Part shown: positions 1 to 12,593 of the stretch, one piece after another
Layout: each line of letters begins with the position of its first letter
Position numbering within the stretch: position 1 is the stretch's first letter
Assembly: GCA_000469685.2 (NCBI GenBank)
Contig: LS997563.1
Span: forward strand, 1,440,869 to 1,504,868
Source: Haemonchus contortus
Taxonomy: Eukaryota; Nematoda; Chromadorea; Rhabditida; Trichostrongylidae
Direction of reading: 5' to 3'
Length of the DNA: 64,000 bases
Notes under the pieces: model-generated
Database searches by the model: none
What the model was told of the DNA's origin: nothing
What the model saw: the letters and a program-made list of their open reading frames with translations, nothing else
Position numbers and translations under genes: made by a program

Positions 1-138
1 CGATTCCGTTTTGTGCCATTTCAGAAGAGCAGCAATTCAGACGTGGAGACATCATCAGTCATTAGTCATCAAAGTTTTTTTCCTGATGTCATGTCTATTA
101 TGCTGCCACAAAGGTTTAATACCAAGGAAATGACATGA
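1..138 (+). other. Possible terminal exon at left edge
   Basis: Frame 1 is open from the first base to a TGA at 136-138 (45 codons), with a TTTCAG acceptor-like site at about 19-24. The translation is serine-rich (KSSNSDVETSSV...) and then hydrophobic. It could be the last exon of a gene entering from the left, or chance. I do not recognise it. Confidence 0.2.
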
Positions 139-3100
139 TCCTTGATAGGCACAAAATTATCAAGCAGCTAAAAAGGATTCTCCAAAAAAACGACCATATC
201 AGAGCGGGAAAAAGGGAAATCTCTGCGAAAAAGTGGTGGAAGTTGGTGGATGGGCGAGTTTTACTGGAATGAGAAACATTTCCGTCCACCTAAGGGGTCA
301 TGCAATGGTTTGCTGATATAAAGCCAACTTGTTTTTATAATACGAAGTCAATAAGGGAGCCAGTCGATGGTGGTAGTGACTCAACCATCCTCACTACCGT
401 ACCACTCGGACAACTTCTACTTCCCACCGTTTTAAGTTGAGGTTATTGCGTTGACGATTCAAAATGACCCTCTCCCACATCGCTAACTGCTTTTCTACAC
501 CTGACCCCTCAACAGTTATACTAACTTACCCAATTCATGCTGAAACCTTTCGACCACCCATGTCGTGCAGACTCGACTCTGCGGTAGCCTCCGAGATTAC
601 TGGCCACTCCGGCCGGCTGTCCCAATTTTATCTCGGAAGATGCCCGCAGACGTGAGCGCTGGCATACTCAAAAACAACCAGAGACCAAGTCCAATCTCAC
701 TTGGTCACTTGGTCGAGAGAGAGACTAATCGACGCCGATGCCTATTTCAAGATATTAGCTACGGGTACTGAACCGACTAAGTGGGTTAGATTGACTGTAA
801 GGCTGAAAAATGGCTGTAAAGAGCAGGCACGTCATGTTTATTTTTTAAAGAATCGCCCTTTCCGAAAGTGTTCGAGCTCGACGAGGACAAAACAGTCTTT
901 TCCCGGGTAGAAGGTTGATTTGTTCTGGATATTAAGATATTTTGCAGAGCTGCACCCTCTACGTCTCATAAGGGAATAGCCAAAAGCCGCTGCTCAGTAA
1001 CTCAAGCATGGTCCCGAACTAGCCTTGGGGATTTCCACTCAAACGGTCCTATTAGTTCAGACTTGAGTCATCTGGGACATTTGGTGGAATAAAGCCGCTG
1101 ATGGAAGCAGTGGCTTGTCTTGCAGAACCCGCCTGGGAACCATTTAAGCTTACTCTGGTCCACAACTCTAAGACATTGTGCAAGCCAAATTGGCTGATCA
1201 TTTCATCTTCGTAGTCAGATCTAACCTCAACTGGTTACCCAGTTCAAGCAAAAATTATATATTTGAAGAAACAAAAAAGAAAAAAGTAGCAATTATTCTG
1301 AAAAGGTCACATTATCACTTGGATGAGTAGGAAATAAGAAAATGGTGGGAGAAACCATGGCAGAAACGCCACGAGCCCGAGCGCTGTGTGTCGCGTTCGT
1401 TCTAAGAGTGCAGAGCCATTGATTGGTGTTGGGCGGATGAGGCTGGAAACCAGAGAAAACGTGGGCGGAGAAATGCCGACGGAAAATTCCGCGGAACGGA
1501 CGAGCGGTGCAGCATCACAAGCGGTTGGGAGACGGTATGGCCTTCCCACACCGTTACAGAGGACCGACCAGACATGGTGAGTCAGCCATTATTGGAGCCA
1601 GTCGCTACCTGGGGATGATGTCATTACCATTTACAAAACTGGCCAATCATCTGGGAAATGACATTGATTCGAAGGCAACGGATTGGGTTCCTGTTTTTTA
1701 TCGTCAGACGATATCTACAATACTATGAGAAGCTCCTAAAAGAGATACTTGATTAGGACTTCATGGAATACCATTGCCGTCGGTGTTACCCTTCAATCAC
1801 ACTCCCTTATGGGAGCAAGTTTCCCACACTTTCAGAGGCTCCCACAAACGGTTAGAAATAAAAATGCTTTGACTAAATGGGCCTCGGACTGGAACCACTT
1901 TCTTCGCCACTTGATTTCGGAAAGTTTGCGAGAACCGCTTAGGATTTGAGGGGAACTTAAAAAGAAAATCAAGGCTGAAATTGTTGAAATAAGATTTTTC
2001 GATAATTTTAAAAATTGGTAATAATAATATAATAATGAATCAAAAATAAAAATTCAGACGGAAACTCAAAATGAAGCTAACACTACAATTGTTTCTAAAT
2101 TAGACATTTTAATTAATTTCAGAAAATGAAGTGAAATTAGTATAACAATAAAATTGAAACAACAATTTCAAAGTTAATTAAAAATTGAAAGTAATTAAAA
2201 ATCCTACTGAAAACCACCTGTAGTGAGCAGAAACCAGGTGTTATTTCAATGACTATGTGATTTATAAATTCTCGAAAAATTCATTTTATATTGTAATTTG
2301 CCACTATTCATTTTCTATTCAGCCATCAGCCGAACAGGAATAATGGCAGAAAACCTCGACGAAATAAAAAGGATATGTGCGAAAAGGGCTAATAGAAATC
2401 ATCAAATCCAGAACAGCACGTATCCACTGCGCTTCCAGTCAGAATTTTCCAGTCAATGAAACCACTCATCTTTGAACCGTTCGATCGAATGAATTAGTGA
2501 AAAAATTAATTGAAAGGCCTTTGTAGGTGATATGACAATACAACCCTCTTTGACAGGAAAAATGGGGAAACAGACAAAGGGAGGAGATCTAAGAGAAGAA
2601 CAAAGTACAGCCAGATTTTTGAGAAAGAAGACCAAGAACGGACGAGTTATCTAAAAATTTCATCAGACCTAAGTATCGATTGCCTAGTGAAGTTCATTTA
2701 AATCGTTTGACTTATAAGTTTACTCATATGATATGAGATAGTTTCGCTGCCTTAAAAGAGCATGTTTGTTTGTTTTGCAACGATTGGAGGGTGGAATTTT
2801 TTGAGTGGGAGGGGTCCGCTATGAGAGAGAGTTGAGAGCAGCGGCTTTTAGCTCGTGCTCTTTACTTTGAAGGTTGATAGAACTGATAAAATCTTAAAAA
2901 GTCAATAGATAGTAAATTACCTGCGTTTTCGTAAAAATTGGAATTTTGAATAAAATTTTAAAAAATTATAGTTGGTTCAAATTCGATGGCTAGCTCCCTT
3001 CACACTTTTTTGACATAAGTCTATTCCAACTTCCCAACAGACCACATGTCAGGAAAAAGAAAACTAATTTTCCCACTGTATATATCTGTCTTTAAATTTT

Positions 3101-5122
3101 CCTGCAGAAGAATTGAAGGGAAAAGCAAGAAACAAGTACGATACGTTTAAAGTGGAAGAAGAACTTGAGACCAAAAAAACTGAGGAAAAGAGAAAGTCAG
3201 AAATACGGATTCCGCGTAGCTAGTTCGCCGAAATAAATATGAGAGCCAATTCGTACAAGTCATGGCAAATAAGAAAAAAACAGCCTTTGCAAAAATAAGT
3301 TGTTGTAAACAAGACTATTCCTAGACGACAAGTGGTTGGTACATGGGTATTGGTGGTCAGCAAGAGAAAACAAATGAGCCCACTTTTCTTCATGGCTGTT
3401 GCTCAAAACAATCGACGAGTGAGGAGTAGTACTAGTAATGAAGGAGGCAGTTGATCACCAGCATCTTCGGGACCCAAACATACTTTATTCAATCTGAAAT
3501 ATTTGGCAATACTTGTAATTTAGAGCAAGGGGAGCGCTGCAATGCTTGACAGGCGCCCATCAAAACTTACAGGAGCGGTAAAAAAAAAACTAATTTCGGC
3601 GGCTTAAAATGTGTGCAGACAAGAAAGCAGAAAAATACACCAAAGATTAAAAAAATGGAAAAAAGAAAAGGAAGAAAATGAGAGAAAAGGGAGGCTACAA
3701 TCACGACGAAATCTTTCCTCTCGCCCTTTTTTGGCTACTTGGAAAATGGACCACAGCAACTACTCGGAAAAACAAGTTTAAAAGTAAAAGTTATTGATCT
3801 CAGCAGTGAGGACACAATTTAGCGTATCCAAAAATGGCCAAGTCGAGCGTTCTTTCTGATGATCACTGAGAATAAAGAAAAACAAACTTCGTCTTCTAAA
3901 TAAAATGACTTTCACTTCGTAAGTTTGACTAAAGGCCGTAAAAATGAATTTTCAAGGAAAACTACATGGTTTCAGCGGAATACCCCCTTCACGAAGGTCT
4001 TCCTAATCCGTTTGTACTAGAATATAACCAGATTCACATGAGTTAATATAGGACGGGCTATAAAACGGAATTCTACGAGCATCAATACCAACTAATACGG
4101 TTGTCTGGTCAATGACCTGGAATCTTGATAGCACCGATGAGGGGACGATATGCCCTTGAATGGTCGTGTGAGATTGGGGCCAGCCCAACCAAAGTGATGG
4201 GAACCTAACCGGGAAGTTCACGCAATCAGTAGAAATAAAACAGAATGAGATGGGAGAACAGGGTGATAAGAACGAGAGAGCCCAAACAGAAAGATGAAAA
4301 CAGTCAGAATGAGCCATGTAATCGAAAATACATTGAAAATCGACCATGCTGCTACTGAGCCTATAAGAATCCCTTCGAACATGAAATAAATAAAGAAAAC
4401 ACAAACGGACACGGGCAGTGATTTGGACAACCGCTAAATGATTTCAACGAGAACTACAAGCTTAGAGGTCAAGAGGACGTAATCCCAGCCACCCTTCACT
4501 TCCTTATGAGTCGCCACGCATTCGACTTCTTCCCAGAATAGTAGAGGCATGCCCCTCCGAATGTCCCGTAATTGTTTCAGCTTTCCGAGAAACAGTTTGA
4601 GAAATAGCAAATTACCCTCATCAGGAAGGAAAAACTTTTTTGCCCGCATGGATTAGCAAATTCCAAGTGAGATGCTGCCCTTCCTAGCCACTGCTGCGAA
4701 CGTTTAGCGTTTATAAATGAATATAACAAAGCAACTGTCTAATTATTTATCAAATTTCAATTCCTCGCAATAAAATGGCCATATCAGGGAAGCTACTAAG
4801 AGAAGCTCTTGAGGTATAGACCACTGTAGAAAACGAAGATCGAGCTGCTGTGGGATGACGAGTGATTGAGATAGGAGTGGATAGGGCAGGGAATGGATGT
4901 GGGAAAAGTACTCAAGATTGGAATCAAGCAAGTAAAGCAGAAAAAGGTGAGCGGCCAAAGGAGGATCAAGCTTAAGGACAGTAGAAGACACGCTGGAGTG
5001 AAGACGAGTGGGATCGCGGTGAGGATCTTCAAGCGACGGCTACATTAAATCTGTCTGGATGGAGGAGGAAGAGCAGGAAATCGCGAGCTTGCTTTTCAAG
5101 AGATTTGAAGGGATGTAACTAA
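139..5122. other. Mostly featureless stretch with a few weak candidate exons
   Basis: No gene can be defended here. Weak candidates are: a 43-codon minus-strand open exon at 530-658 ending at a strong GTAAGT donor; a plus-strand 3108-3223 frame after a TTTTCCTGCAG acceptor, Lys/Glu-rich and ending in TAG; and hydrophobic minus-strand frames at 4218-4430 and 4743-5000. The last ones come from pyrimidine-rich DNA and are probably composition artefacts. About 2.0-2.2 kb is A/T-rich low complexity. Confidence 0.4.
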
Positions 5123-5209
5123 GGGACCACCTTTTTAAATAGTTTATTGACCACGATATTCAGCTACGCTGAATATCGTGGTCAATAAACTATTTAAAAA
5201 GGTGGTCCC
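5123..5209. repeat. Perfect 42-bp-arm inverted repeat (hairpin), 3-nt loop
   Basis: The left arm (5123-5164, starting GGGACCACCTTTTT) is the exact reverse complement of the right arm (5168-5209), around the loop TAC. There are no mismatches in 42 bp. Either strand could fold into a near-perfect hairpin. The similarity stops abruptly at both ends. It may be a recent palindromic duplication or a tiny fold-back element. No target-site duplication is obvious. Confidence 0.9.
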
Positions 5210-5949
5210 CTTTTTTAAACTAGCTATCATTGGGCAGATCAGATCGCAGTCGTAGACTCGAATGCTGTTGTGGTGATCGGGATGATAAACAACCGTAAAA
5301 ACTTTTTAGCTCAAAGGAACCTATGTAGAGCCTATCACCATGGCCTTCAACCGAGGCCCTAGCTGAGCGTATGAGCTAAGATCCTACATTGACCGAATAT
5401 GGGAGCTGACGATTTTGGAAACTCGTGAGTTAGCCCCTCCTCTTCTGAGACGATGGTCAAAGTAGCTTTCCAATGTGCTGATCGTGAGTCATAGGAAAAC
5501 ATACTTACGTAAGATTTCAAGCATGGGAATATCCCTAATGGCATAGTTTTCCACGAATTTTCATGAAATTCAAAGGGAAAATAATAATAACTGCTTGTGC
5601 TCGAAACTATCTAATTCAATACTCATGAGAAGCTCCGCCTAGTGATTGGCCGTTCTCTGTCCAAAAAATATTAAATATGGCAAGATATTTTCCTACAACA
5701 ATGGCAAACAAGCCATAGAATCCTCTTGAGAATCAGATAATCAATTCCCATGCTATTTAGCATACCAAAACCTTTTACCATTTTCCAAGCCAGAGAAAAA
5801 TACGGGAGCAAGCAAATAGTTAGACAGAAAAGTCGTGGAAATGAAAATTTAGTAGGGTTTCCTAGGAAGACTACCTAAGAAAACACCGAATTGAAGGTAC
5901 GATAATTATTTGGATTGAAAGTTTCTCAACAGCACGCTAGATATGTTCG
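5210..5949. other. No gene identified
   Basis: A minus-strand open frame at about 5504-5612 ends at a strong GTAAGTATG donor. It has no recognisable product and no partner exon was found. Nothing else stands out. Confidence 0.4.
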
Positions 5950-5953
5950 TTAA

Positions 5954-6168
5954 CTTCAATGGGGATGCGCCAAGCATCCGTAATGCCGTCGAAGCTAAGT
6001 TGGAAGATGAATAGTAATCTGGAATACTGCTGACAATGTCTCACAGAAGGTTCTCGGAATTCTAACGATCGCTGCTATTTTCTAATTATCAAACAGGTGG
6101 TACTCGAGGTTCTGGAAGGCTTATTATCCAGAACAGCACTACGGATGCTTGGCGCATCCCCATTGAAG
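5954..6168. mobile_element. 215-bp MITE with perfect 29-bp TIRs and TTAA flanks
   Basis: The ends are perfect inverted repeats: 5954 onward reads CTTCAATGGGGATGCGCC, and 6140-6168 is its exact complement. Both ends are flanked by TTAA (5950-5953 and 6169-6172), the target site typical of piggyBac-type transposons. No coding capacity. The TIR shares GGGGATGCGCC with the 3' tail of the SINEs in this window. Confidence 0.8.
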
Positions 6169-6400
6169 TTAAGATCTATCCAAGGTTAGACGTACTATCG
6201 TGTGGTAAGGGGGTCATGTCGCTGCACAAGCTTATTGTGGTATGGCACTAGAGAGATACAGCTCGTTGGGCAAATTAATTGGAACGTAGGCAGAGAAGTT
6301 GAAAAACGTCGAGTGTGATGAGGTGAGATGAGAAGACGAAAAATAGGCTGTGTGTTTTCAATGGAAAACATTGTGAATTTGCCCCTCCCATTCAGGCATA

Positions 6401-6456
6401 TACCCACACACATATGCACACATACGCACACACACGCACATACGCATACACAGACA
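6401..6456. repeat. (CA)n-type microsatellite
   Basis: Interrupted CA/CG/TA dinucleotide tract. The apparent Cys/Val-rich reading frames across it on both strands are artefacts of the repeat. Confidence 0.9.
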
Positions 6457-7289
6457 CGGGCCGACGGCCGGACAAGATCGTGTCGGGCACGACGAAAACA
6501 AGCCCATGAGCAAATGGGGACGCGGCGAACGTAGGAGAGAAGGCCGTTGGAGGATGTATGAGACCTGACCAACGCCCAAAACACAACTGCATCTTTCGTC
6601 TCAGGTTTTCATCCCACAAACCTATCGGTCGGGTATCCCAGTGACAGAAAGAAATACCCACAACATAGCGATAAGCCGGGTTCCCACCTGATTTCTTTGC
6701 GATAAGAATTATCAGGACAGAATGACCGACATTCTACTGGGACTTGGATGGCACATCTGAATCGCGTGAGTGCGGGTAGCCCTACGGCGGAGCTTATTGA
6801 AAACTAGAAAAAAGTTGCAGAAAAGATAAATTCCCGGCTTGCGGCAAAGAGCAACTCCCTCCAGATTGTACTTCATATTCGACTCTCAAGTACGATCGTA
6901 GGCTTAGCTTAAACGTGAGTAAAATTACTTTAGGAACTAATCGCTGCTCAATCTTACAGTACCCCGATTGACAATCGCCTTTTCAGAAGCCTATACCTGT
7001 CAGATAATAAAAGTGCACATATTTCAAAACAGAAGGATAAAGTTTTTTCAGTTAATCAGCTGAGACTGCTTAAACGCGCTGTTTTTCTCATCCGGGCTTT
7101 TTCCTTCGGAACTCCTAAAGGATGAAAGAGCTAGCTTGTTTAATCAAACCGTTCGGAATAGGGAGAAACTTGATGAGGTGGAATCGAGAGGCGGTTATCA
7201 GGGACTGGATCCGAGGAGGGTCGTATGGGAGTGAATGTTAATACTATACATTGAGATAAAAACCAAAGTCTTTGGCATTAGTCGATCCT
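6457..7289 (+). other. Possible short exons of an unidentified gene
   Basis: Candidate exons on the plus strand are about 6718-6765 (donor GTGAGTGCGG) and about 6815-6913, ending at GTGAGTAAAA. A phase-compatible last exon at about 6987-7007 follows a CCTTTTCAG acceptor and ends in TAA beside an AATAAA. Two readings of the middle exon compete, so no reliable model can be given. Product unknown. Confidence 0.2.
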
Positions 7290-7515
7290 GTTTTTAGGAT
7301 GCGCCCTACATTCGACTTCCATTCAGAATTATACGGGCGATTTGAGCGTGTATGTGACAACGATTTGCGGTGAGTAGCCCTTCTATCCTTCCGGACTATC
7401 CGGCACTAACTAACCTGTCCGGGGAGAGAAACCCTAGACGTTCTGGGCGTGTATCGATGGCAGGATCCCATTCCCGGGCCTTGAATATGGTTCTGCGCCA
7501 CTTGGTGCTACAGCA
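7290..7515 (-). repeat. tRNA-derived SINE copy (degenerate)
   Basis: The tail motif GGATGCGCCCTACATTCGAC at the left and tRNA-like head toward 7515 mark a minus-oriented copy. It aligns with the better copies at 19.9-20.2 kb and 20.7 kb, with many substitutions. Confidence 0.6.
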
Positions 7516-10500
7516 CTTCCACTCATGATACACTATTAACCGAATTGGAGGGCATTGGACTTCTTGATCGGTTTCTGTATCAGCTTGTCATACACTTGGC
7601 CGTTGCTGTTGTTGATTCATAAATTAAGAGCAAATAAATGCATGGATAGGCAAGTAAATGAACAAACAGGTAAGCAGCGAGGCAGAGAAATGGCAGTAAT
7701 TACGGCATGGAGGGGGGCTTGAAATTCATTCTCAAAGGACCTGAGCGGAACTTGTTGGTCAGAGCTGAAAATGAATGACGAGATCCTTGTCCTTTTTATA
7801 ATTTCACATTCAATCAACACTGATCACTCCAATGATAGATGTTTTAGCTTGCACAATCAGAGAATGAAGCCTTTCCGAGGAAGATTCCGCCCAGCAAATT
7901 GGACTGTAAAGACCTCAACTTCGATCTATGGGATGCGCCATGAACTCGCTTTCTGTGGAGATTGATGAAGGCACTGGACCAATGTATTGACCAAGCCATT
8001 ATTGCAACCTTCACCCAAGAAAAGAACTAATGCCACCATTTCGAGACTGAGAATGGAATAAGTAAACAGATTTGATTGACCCGAAGGGGTGAACAGCCTA
8101 GTGGATGTAGTGACACTTGCTATTATTCCACCCTAGGTGTGGTAAGGTTGAATCGGCTTGGGCGGATTGAACAGTCGCATAGCGAAGGTGGAAAGGGCCC
8201 TCTCCAAGGCTCACAAGAAGCAGTTGCCAGTAGAAAATCTTCACAATTCCATAATATTTATGCAGATTCTATCCTGTAAGAGGCTCTCCCCTGGGCGTCA
8301 AACACCGACCGGCAGCTTATCTGCCAGTTTCTTCATCCCGTCGGGTAAAAATAGCTCTAAGAAGCCGTTGAAAGAAGATAATGTGCTGTGAGGTGGTTGA
8401 CCGATCCAACTGCCCGACTCCTGTCCACTCTAACCCATGAGTGCTATGCGTACTCATAGCGAACTGCATTGATTTTGGGATAGTGGGGAAAGGAGTAGTA
8501 GGGAGTTGGGTTGTTGTTTACATTGCCTGAGCCGTGTGTATATGTCAGGCTCAACCAAAATAGCCTGATAAGCTTTATTTTTCGGAATCGGTGATATTCA
8601 AAACAAACATGCCGGATGAGCGCAGGATGAGGGAAAGCACTGGAAATCCAATAAGTGATGATGAAGCATGACAGGAGAGGATCTTGAATTAGGCAAATCT
8701 GTAGATGTATAGCTGCCCTTTTTCATCAAACAAAATAACCTGGAATTCCAAATGGATGCTAACCTTGGCTGGAACTGGGTAAAGGAAGCCAAACAACCTA
8801 ATACAGCGCCACCTGGCACTGCGCTACACCAGCGGGAAACTAATTTCAAGGACAGAAATTTCTGCTATCATAAGGTTCCAGAAGGAATTCTCAAGGAAGA
8901 AAAACTACCCTGGCCCTAGTCCGTACTCGATATCAAAGTACAAGCAAGTACCACGGACGACTTTAACCACTGCGCTATTTCAACCACTCCAACACGGTTT
9001 TGTTATGTAGTGGATGATTTGTTTTTCGACATTACTATTACATCAGAGCAGAGCAAACAACCTCAAAGATGAACGTGAATTATCATTCCTACCGTATTTC
9101 ACTTGAAAACACAGCTCAACAGACTAACAACTTGTTTTCTCCACTCACTGCCTCTCATCTTCTCCCTGATGCTGTTCTCTGATATATGTATGAACGATGA
9201 GAATCACTAGACGCCTGTGTGTATGATTTGTTTTGAAATGGTCCAAAACAGGTAGACATGAGTCAAAGTGATTAAAGGCGCCAATGGAGCGCGAACAGGC
9301 GCCCTGGTTCGATCCCCCCATTTAGGCATGAAGTCGGCTTGCGTCAGTCCTTCAATTGATAGGAAATTCATCGACTGGTTGGAGACTTGTTCACGAGTAC
9401 AGACAAAGTGGGAGAGAGGAGTGAGCGAGAAGAGCCCAAAGGGTTTCGTACCCGCCCCGGGCAACTCTGGCCAGTACCCAACTCTGGGTCTGCTCAGATT
9501 GAATGACTATCTTTGAGGAGTACAAGTAGGAGTTACACCTACTTGGCTTTTCAGTATTTGTAGGAATCTAACTGTCTGACTAGAAAGCCTGAACATAGCC
9601 GCATGGTAAGCATCGTGTCCTTCTAGCTATGAAGGTTCACTGGACTACACCGGCTCGAGACAGGGAAGAATAAGGGCACTGTTACCGCTCGAGCAAATCG
9701 ATGATTAATGGGACAACAGGTGCTACAGGTGACATTTCAGCGGTGATGAACCTATGGCCTTTTTCGGTGGCTGAAAATTCCACAGCACATCGAGCGATTC
9801 CTTCAGATATTCAAACAATAAGGAAAAGAATCACCAGAACAAGAATGAGAAGGGAAAGGAGAATGGAAGGAGAATGAATCAAAGGAATCAGTATGACTAC
9901 TTTTAACGACGTCTGGAACATTCAAATGGAACAATTCATTCAATGACCTGACGCTCCGACGTAATCGTACCGTTCAGAGGGCACGACTTCATAATGGGCT
10001 TGGAACAATCCCCTGTCACATCCGGACAACAACTGGCAGCAGATCGTTTAGGGGGAGGAGTCCTGTAGGAAAAGTAGCTAGTCATTGGAAACCTACTAAA
10101 CGGGAAAGCAACTGGTGGAAATGGTTGAACCTCACGGCGGATAAATGTTAACACATCATTCCAAAAGAGTAAGTTCTACGTATACAATTGAAGAGTATCA
10201 AGACCAATTTTTCTCAAGGAAGTAAAAGGGAAGGTCTGGTGGGAATCCGAACTAGTACGAGGTGGACAAATGCATGGGAAAGGGATCAATCATGCAGGTT
10301 AGTCGAATCCGCTCTTTTGACACCCAACATCGACCACACCCTTGCTGCATTGTTCCTAATTTTCTGATTCCTTCAGTATCCTTACCTGGAATCATCAGAA
10401 GATCTATTCATTGAACCAGCAGTCTAAGGGCTATATTAGGGCTTGGAGGTAGAAGACTTTTTTATTGCATTCATTTTAAATAAAGAGCTATTTGCAGCAA

Positions 10501-12575
10501 AACGATATGATTAGGCGGAAAAATAAGAGAACTGAGACAAAAATCCCACAGGTCTGTGAATCTTCCTCCCTAAGTACCCAAGAAACTAAATCAACGATAG
10601 GACGGGATAAATTGCACATGGAGGATTCTGGGACTGAAAAAACTGGAGCTTCAACGACTGCTCAATGCGACACTTACTCCGACCTTTTCGACCTCGAGCA
10701 ACGTAGATGGCTTGGTCAAAAAACTGTCAAAGCATTCGGTGTGTAGGCAAGGGGCTCTGTTCCACCGAATACTAATGACACACGGGTCGATAGAAACTGG
10801 CCAGCTGAAGGAATAGAAGGCTTGGTTGGTTTCGGTGAAAATCGCTAAGGAAATAAATCACCTCCAACGACGCAGCTAGCCAATGTCACACCTACGTCGT
10901 TGAAATCCTGCTCATATTGGGTGAAACCCAATAAGCAGTTCGTCATCGTCGAGAAACTTCAGAGAAATCTTTATCGCCGTTGTGTATTTGATAGCGAGGA
11001 ATCAGGGGACATAGTGGCAAAGCAGGCCTCACTGAAAACGGCAATTGCTTGTACTTTAGCTGTTCGTCGATCACCAAGTCAGCTGTTGCCATCAGCGAAA
11101 AGTATAAGAGCTCGAAGATACTTGGATCGCGCCATGCATTCACATTGGATTGAAAATAGCCTAAGCCTGAAGCCTATACTATCATACACCATGAATTCAA
11201 AAGCCCATCGTCTTTGGTTTGGAGTGTTTTTTAAATACTGCACAACAGAAGGTAGGAATCGACTTTGAAAGGAGAAAAAAAAGCATGTTTGGGCAGGGAG
11301 AGCCGATTCATAAGAGCTGCCAGTGTTGGCAACTGGGTAGGCCTCCATATCGTACTAGTATTAACCCAGGTAACTAGTGAACTACGACAACCGCAAAACA
11401 AGTGGACAAGTTGGCAAATCATCGAGGATCCCTAGGCGAAGGTTCCGGGCTCGTTGGTCGGTTTTCACCCCAGTCTTCTAACATCGGAAAAATCCATTCC
11501 ACTGAAGCCCATTGCATTTGTCTGAGTGGAAAGAATTACCACTTGGAATAACATGACCATCCCCATTCCTGCCGTCATGACCAAATACGCATTTGGGAAT
11601 TCTTCCAAATACGCATTCGAGAGTTTTTGCAACTTCGAATGGTTATTGAGTGCATGGCGCATCCCATAAATGTTATCAACACCTTTGACACCGTTTTAAC
11701 AAATACAAAAAGGAATCTCGTTAAAAACAGCAGGAAACATAAAAGGAAGCAAAGAAATGAAAACGAAAGCTTCCAAAGGAAAGGCTTTACTTCCAAGCTT
11801 ACTTGGAGAACTTCCCTCAAACAAACTGAAGGGACATGCTGGCGTCTAAGAAGGAAAGGAGGGCATAAAAACACGCAATTTTCTTCTCACAACGAAAAAC
11901 ATTGTGTGAGTATGCCTGTGTGTTGACGACAATAATCTGAAGAGCCGTAGCAAAATACGTTTCCTAGCCAAGGAGACGGGGACGGGGGAGTCGAGGGCTG
12001 TTGACGGATAGACAGAAAAAGAAATAACTGATGGCACTTAGTCTACAGATACATGTTATTATTATTTTCGTGATGCAATCGAGTGTCTGAGGAACACCCA
12101 CTCTATGCCTCTGTCCCCAACATGGTATTGCGCTGCAAATGAAGGCTGAAACCCATATTGTGAATCACATCAGAAAGCACCGGGTGAGCATGGGTGCTTG
12201 CCTTCAGAATGGCCCCTATACATAGTCCAAAACAAACCAAAAGACTTCTCTAGGGCGCTTGATGAATTGGAACGACCTTACCACCTGGTATTCCCTGGAT
12301 TGTGAGATGGAATCGAATAGGGGAAGAACCTATAGGCCTTCATGATGATTTTGACCTGAGTTTAATACTTGAACATCCTGAGAGGATCGGATCCCGGATT
12401 GATACAAACCCAGACCAAGCTATTCACTTCTCTCGGGTCGGATACTTAGCATTAGATTCATTTGATATGACAAAAACATTGAATGGTGCATCGGCTGGTC
12501 ATCGCTATTCACTTTATTGGCGACATTCGCATTCAAACGACATTACGATTCTGATCGGAAGTCGAATTCGGTGGA
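7516..12575. other. Gene-poor stretch with unassigned open frames
   Basis: No convincing gene. A plus-strand frame at 10498-10746 follows a TTTGCAG acceptor and ends in TAG; it has 82 Ser/Thr/Lys-rich codons. It could be a last exon, but no partner was found. A 122-codon plus frame at 10900-11268 has no recognisable content. Solitary copies of the SINE tail motif (GGCGCATCCC or its complement) lie near 7930 and 11655. Confidence 0.35.
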
Positions 12576-12593
12576 GGGGGGGGGGGGGGGGGG
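12576..12593 (+). repeat. Poly-G run (18 G)
   Basis: Uninterrupted run of 18 G on the plus strand, able to form a G-quadruplex. The window also has runs at 13382-13397 (16 G), 14062-14072 (11 G) and 50918-50929 (12 G), and a C-rich tract at about 46772-46806. Confidence 0.95.

Noticed and set aside
4003..5032. Hydrophobic minus-strand frames suggesting membrane proteins
   Set aside because: The strand is pyrimidine-rich, which gives Leu/Phe/Ser runs in every frame; the exons do not join in phase.
5950..6172. Riboswitch, 5S rRNA or other structured RNA
   Set aside because: The structure is fully explained by terminal inverted repeats with TTAA flanks.
6195..6661. Overlapping minus and plus frames of 68-129 codons
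   Set aside because: They cross the (CA)n tract and translate as alternating Cys/Val or His/Thr, a repeat artefact.
9265..9330. GGTTCGATCCCC resembling a tRNA T-loop
   Set aside because: No pairing T-stem, acceptor stem or anticodon arm can be built around it.
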